From NCBI GenBank assembly GCA_015680635.1, contig JAABOA010000581.1, forward strand, positions 1-10,841: DNA of 10,841 bases. Reading direction: 5' to 3'. A model generated the notes under the pieces. It was given only the letters and a program-made list of their open reading frames with translations, had not been told where the DNA came from and did not search any database. Positions 8,587 through 10,841 of this stretch are shown one piece after another (the first letter of the stretch is position 1; the number at the start of each line of letters is the position of its first letter). The position numbers and the translations under genes are program-made. This DNA comes from Lunasporangiospora selenospora. Taxonomy: Eukaryota; Mortierellomycota; Mortierellomycetes; Mortierellales; Mortierellaceae.

Positions 8587-8790
8587 CTAGTGTTTCCCAT
8601 GAGTTGAAAAAATGAACTCATCTCAGCTCAGGGCATCTTTGGTCCTGTAAAGTGAGTCGACTCACTACAACTCATCTCAACTCAACTCATGAGTTCATGA
8701 GTCGAAAAAATTTGAACTCGACTCAGCTCACATCCATGAGTTGAGTTGAGTTGAGTCGGTGAGTTGGTGAGTCGAGTTGAAGAACACTAG
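8587..8790. mobile_element. MITE-like palindromic element of GAGTT/AACTC units
   Basis: This 204-bp segment has inverted ends CTAGTGTT (8587-8594) and AACACTAG (8783-8790). CGAGA stands directly outside on the left (8582-8586) and one base outside on the right (8792-8796), as an imperfect target-site duplication would. The interior is made of pentamers GAGTT, GAGTC and GAGCT and their complements. It holds a perfect 16-bp palindrome AGTGAGTCGACTCACT (8651-8666), a perfect 12-bp palindrome AACTCATGAGTT (8684-8695), and a long imperfect hairpin pairing 8668-8691 with 8735-8758 (22 of 24 positions). There is no coding capacity. Best explanation: a non-autonomous DNA element; a locally expanded palindromic satellite is the alternative. 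Confidence 0.5.
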
Positions 8791-8818
8791 ACGAGACAGA
8801 CGTAATTGGGAAAGATGT

Positions 8819-8850
8819 GAGAGAGAGAGAGAGAGAGAAAGAAAGAAGGA
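8819..8850 (+). repeat. GA microsatellite grading into GAAA
   Basis: About nine GA dinucleotides are followed by AAAGAAAGAAGGAG. It begins about 28 nt after the palindromic element. Confidence 0.8.
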
Positions 8851-9886
8851 GAAATGAGTAACATGCAGGAGGGAGAGCAGCAACAGAACGGGCGTTAGAG
8901 GTGATGCTGGGTGTACTGCGGGGAAAAAAAAGTGATGTAAAAGAACTCATGGGGCCAATGAGCTGCGCAACTGATTGTCGCCCCTCTTTGAGACTATAAA
9001 AGGTTGAAGAGTAAACTTGTAGCCTGAATGGGATAGTTTTTCATATTTTGGTATGCCATTAGGCTGCTTTCTAACGTATTGAAAAGTCAGCTTTGGTATC
9101 AATAATTCCACACAGCTAATATCCAGCTGTGAGGCAATGGCCAATGCTGGGTAAACCATGAATAAAGGAAATAATATTCCCACAATTAGGTCGATCTAGG
9201 GTTGTGCAACATTCTACGGAAGCGTGCAGCCGCCAAGAATCATAGATGTTTTTGTGTACAACAACAAAAAAAGTCAATCTCAAAATGCGCTGTGGAGTGG
9301 ACTTTGTTTGCGCTGGGCAAGCAGATCGCATAAGGCTCACCATGAGTCAGTCCATGGAAGCAAGAATTGACACGCCCCCATGTAAACGTAGTCTCAATCT
9401 TTTGCATAATTGTCTTGAAAGACTTCCTTCTTCCCAAAGTGGCAGGATATTATTGAAAAAAAAAGTGTTCATGATTGGCTTTTTCGTTGGGCAACAGATC
9501 CCAGTCATGGGGACAGTATTAGACGATCTATAACGGCACCTGCTCAAGAGGTAGCTGTGTTCTAGGACCCTGGGTTGTCATTGCATTTTAGGTTAGGCAG
9601 CGACACGAGTAAACTCTAGAGATCGATCTCCCGGCTGGGGTACTTTTTTTATTGGGTCCTGGTGGAGAAACATTACGAAAGGTAAGCTTGACGCCAATAG
9701 GGTTAAATGTTGCCCTGGCCCTTTTTCTCAGCAAGGCAAAGCCTGGAGACGAGTGGTCAAGGGCCCCTGCTCTTTTCCCCCAGAAGACTTGTGTCTTTTA
9801 GCAGTTCTTGGGATGGTTGGAGAGTCTCACATAAAGTCTCGGTGGAGACTCTGTTGGAGGTCAATCTCTTGCAATTGCACTCTCGG
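8851..9886. other. Region without a supported gene
   Basis: Only short frames occur, with sense and antisense overlapping. The longest, + strand ATG 9246 to 9533 (95 codons), has no domain features and is matched by open - strand frames over the same bases. No tRNA T-loop (GGTTCRANNCC) or other RNA gene was found. The right end may contain the 3' side of the - strand frame at 9887-10228: a second frame continues open for about 50 codons beyond it, which would suit a frameshift, but this is weak. Confidence 0.45.
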
Positions 9887-10228
9887 TCAAATTTGAAAGG
9901 CCTGCAGTCCCCCCACTAAAGAGTTTTGTTCTTGAAAATTTACAATGTTCATATCAAGCAGTCCACTTTGCCAATCGAAGGTCCCTTCTCCCATGCTCCA
10001 GGCAATTTGGGAGCTATTTGTAAAGCAATTGAATCTTGCTCTCCCGGGTACCAGTTCACCATGTAGCTCAGAGAGGGTGCTATCAAAGTGAGGGAGCACG
10101 AAAGGAGTGACCTGGATCAAGAGAGAGCCGTTCGCCTTACTCTCGGAGACAGCATGTTCAGAGAAAAGCAGCTCGCAAACGAGACCGATGATGAAGTCTG
10201 TTCGAGATAGTTCGATTCGATCCAGCAT
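9887..10228 (-). CDS. Uncharacterised 113-residue open frame, divergent from cystathionine gamma-lyase
   Basis: An ATG-initiated frame of 113 residues begins MLDRIELSRTDFIIGLVCEL and ends LVGGLQAFQI. Composition is balanced, with no low complexity, no signal peptide, no clear membrane segment and no known motif. Its start lies 226 nt from the cystathionine gamma-lyase ATG in divergent orientation, so the two could share a promoter. A branch-like TTTCTAAC followed by GGACTAG upstream (about 10246-10280) hints that the ATG might lie inside an internal exon rather than be the true start. It could be a real small gene, one exon of a larger gene, a relic or chance. Shorter frames on both strands overlap it. 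Confidence 0.3.
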   Translation of the reverse strand: MLDRIELSRTDFIIGLVCELLFSEHAVSESKANGSLLIQVTPFVLPHFDSTLSELHGELVPGRARFNCFTNSSQIAWSMGEGTFDWQSGLLDMNIVNFQEQNSLVGGLQAFQI

Positions 10229-10337
10229 TGTCGGACTCTATGATGGCATCTAGTCCATGACGAATGTGATGTTAGAAACCCTTTCTGTTGCGCAATAGAT
10301 TTGAAATCGAGCAAACTGAACCTCCTTTTGCGTCATG

Positions 10338-10344
10338 TCACGTG
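10338..10344 (+). promoter_or_regulatory. TCACGTG E-box, candidate Cbf1 sulfur-control site
   Basis: TCACGTG lies 117 nt before the cystathionine gamma-lyase ATG. In Saccharomyces cerevisiae, Cbf1 binds RTCACRTG sites in methionine/cysteine pathway promoters and recruits the activator Met4. Just before it, TGCGTCAT (10329-10336) resembles a bZIP half-site. Finding this box before a transsulfuration gene supports the same control, by inference from other fungi. Confidence 0.5.
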
Positions 10345-10361
10345 CGCCTTGCGATTTAAAA

Positions 10362-10373
10362 CCTTTTAAAAGG
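10362..10373 (+). promoter_or_regulatory. AT-rich palindrome, TATA-like
   Basis: CCTTTTAAAAGG is a perfect 12-bp palindrome 82 nt before the ATG, preceded by ATTTAAAA. It may serve as the TATA element. It has eight A/T bases between CC and GG, two more than a MADS-box CArG site. A CT-rich leader follows to the start codon. Confidence 0.35.
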
Positions 10374-10392
10374 CCCATTGTCTGGTTTCTTC

Positions 10393-10458
10393 ATGTCATT
10401 CAACCTTCATTCTCTCGCCCACACACTCCTTCACCCTTCCTCTCAGAATCCATCATGA
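10393..10458 (+). other. Upstream ORF overlapping the cystathionine gamma-lyase start
   Basis: An ATG at 10393 opens 21 codons and ends with TGA at 10456-10458, overlapping the main ATG at 10455 as ATGA. If the transcript begins before 10393, ribosomes would meet this frame first and could re-initiate or scan past. It matters only if the transcription start lies upstream, which the sequence does not show. Confidence 0.3.
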
Positions 10459-10751
10459 CTGCCCCTACCAAGTTCTTCACTGCCGACCACACCGAGGATA
10501 TCCTCAAGGCCAACTTTGGCACCCGTGCTATCCACGCTGGCCAGCACCCCGATCCCATCACAGGTAAGACCTTTTCTCTCCTTCTCTTTGTTGCCGCCGT
10601 GCAGCTTTCTTATTCGGATCATTGTCGCTTGCCACAGAACCGCTGACTCTCCATGTGACATGGTTGTCCCTCTCATCAACAATTAGGTGCCGTTATTCCT
10701 CCTCTTTCGCTCTCGACCACATTCAAGCAGCATGGAGCTGGCGATCACAAC
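10455..10751 (+). CDS. Cystathionine gamma-lyase, 5' part (gene runs off the right edge)
   Basis: Exons 10455-10563 and 10687-10751 join in phase 1 to give the first 58 residues. The hallmarks are FGTRAIHAGQHPDPITG (residues 21-37) followed by AVIPPLSLSTTFKQ (38-51), the conserved N-terminal segment of the Cys/Met-metabolism PLP-dependent enzymes; yeast Cys3 and animal CTH have very similar ...AIH.G...PISLSTTFKQ. The enzyme acts in the cytosol and cleaves cystathionine to cysteine, alpha-ketobutyrate and ammonia. The PLP lysine and the YEYSR-type segment lie beyond this window. The family is usually about 380-420 residues, so roughly 85% is missing. The start is the ATG after a CT-rich leader (CATCATGACT). 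An in-frame ATG at 10335 would add 40 residues but overlaps the probable promoter. Cystathionine gamma-synthase or another family member is the main alternative. Confidence 0.85.
10564..10686 (+). other. Intron 1 of cystathionine gamma-lyase (123 nt)
   Basis: The donor is GTAAGA and the acceptor ATTAG at 10682-10686, with a candidate branch CTGAC at 10643-10647. Removal joins G(10563) with GT to make Gly37 and restores the family-typical ITGAVIPP. The unspliced frame stops at 10644-10646. Confidence 0.85.
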
Positions 10752-10841
10752 GTAGGTGCAACGTGGATAGAGACTGGGACAGGCGTTTCACATTCACCCC
10801 AAAGACAGTAGAGGAGTGAGAAAAAAAAAAAAAAGTGGCCC
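10752..10841 (+). other. Start of intron 2 of cystathionine gamma-lyase (cut by the window edge)
   Basis: The donor GTAGGT follows the codon for Asn58. Reading on in frame loses all similarity to the family and reaches TAG at 10809-10811, so an intron is required here. The visible part is 90 nt and includes an A-rich run at about 10820-10834. Its acceptor is outside the window. Confidence 0.7.

Noticed and set aside
8723-8950. Ser/Leu-rich - strand frame
   Set aside because: It arises from the GAGTT element and the GA microsatellite.
9540-9660. Possible tRNA-like fold around GAGGTAGCTGTG...CTGGGTTGTC
   Set aside because: There is no GGTTCRANNCC T-loop, no matching acceptor stem and no box A/B pair.

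Overview
The window looks like nuclear DNA of a filamentous fungus, most likely an early-diverging lineage such as Mortierellomycota. The lineage is inferred from style only and was not tested. The signs are GT-AG introns of 50-200 nt with CTGAC-type branch sites, long CT-rich leaders directly upstream of start codons, an AATAAA signal shortly after a stop, and a eukaryotic-type cystathionine gamma-lyase N-terminus. There are no bacterial operons, Shine-Dalgarno sites, tRNA genes, rRNA genes or CRISPR arrays. The window is gene-poor: only two genes can be called with confidence.

Layout. Positions 1-2960 hold no gene I can support, apart from a possible 33-nt splice-bounded segment at the left edge. 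Positions 2820-3990 are a complete gene on the + strand: a CT-rich leader, two exons (3177-3387 and 3588-3895) and a poly(A) signal. It encodes a 172-residue secreted, cysteine-rich protein with a probable GPI-anchor signal. Positions 4000-5890 are mostly non-coding, with short tandem repeats and low-complexity tracts. Positions 5897-6236 may hold a decayed + strand coding relic. Positions 7184-8293 hold the best evidence for a degenerate multi-exon gene on the - strand. Its pieces read as one protein that includes a Walker B-like LLLIDE motif, but frame changes and an unexplained 74-nt interruption separate them. Positions 8587-8790 are a 204-bp palindrome-rich element built from GAGTT/AACTC units, with 8-bp inverted ends and a 5-bp flanking direct repeat; it looks like a small non-autonomous transposon. 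An uncharacterised 113-codon frame lies on the - strand at 9887-10228.

Positions 10330-10841 hold the promoter and the first two exons of cystathionine gamma-lyase on the + strand, which continues past the right edge. Its promoter carries a TCACGTG box, the recognition sequence of the sulfur regulator Cbf1 in yeasts. That fits the enzyme's role in transsulfuration (cystathionine to cysteine, alpha-ketobutyrate and ammonia).

Nothing shows that the two confident genes work together. No complete new multi-gene system is visible. The most interesting items are the decayed Walker B gene, the odd 74-nt interruption inside it, and the palindromic element next to it.
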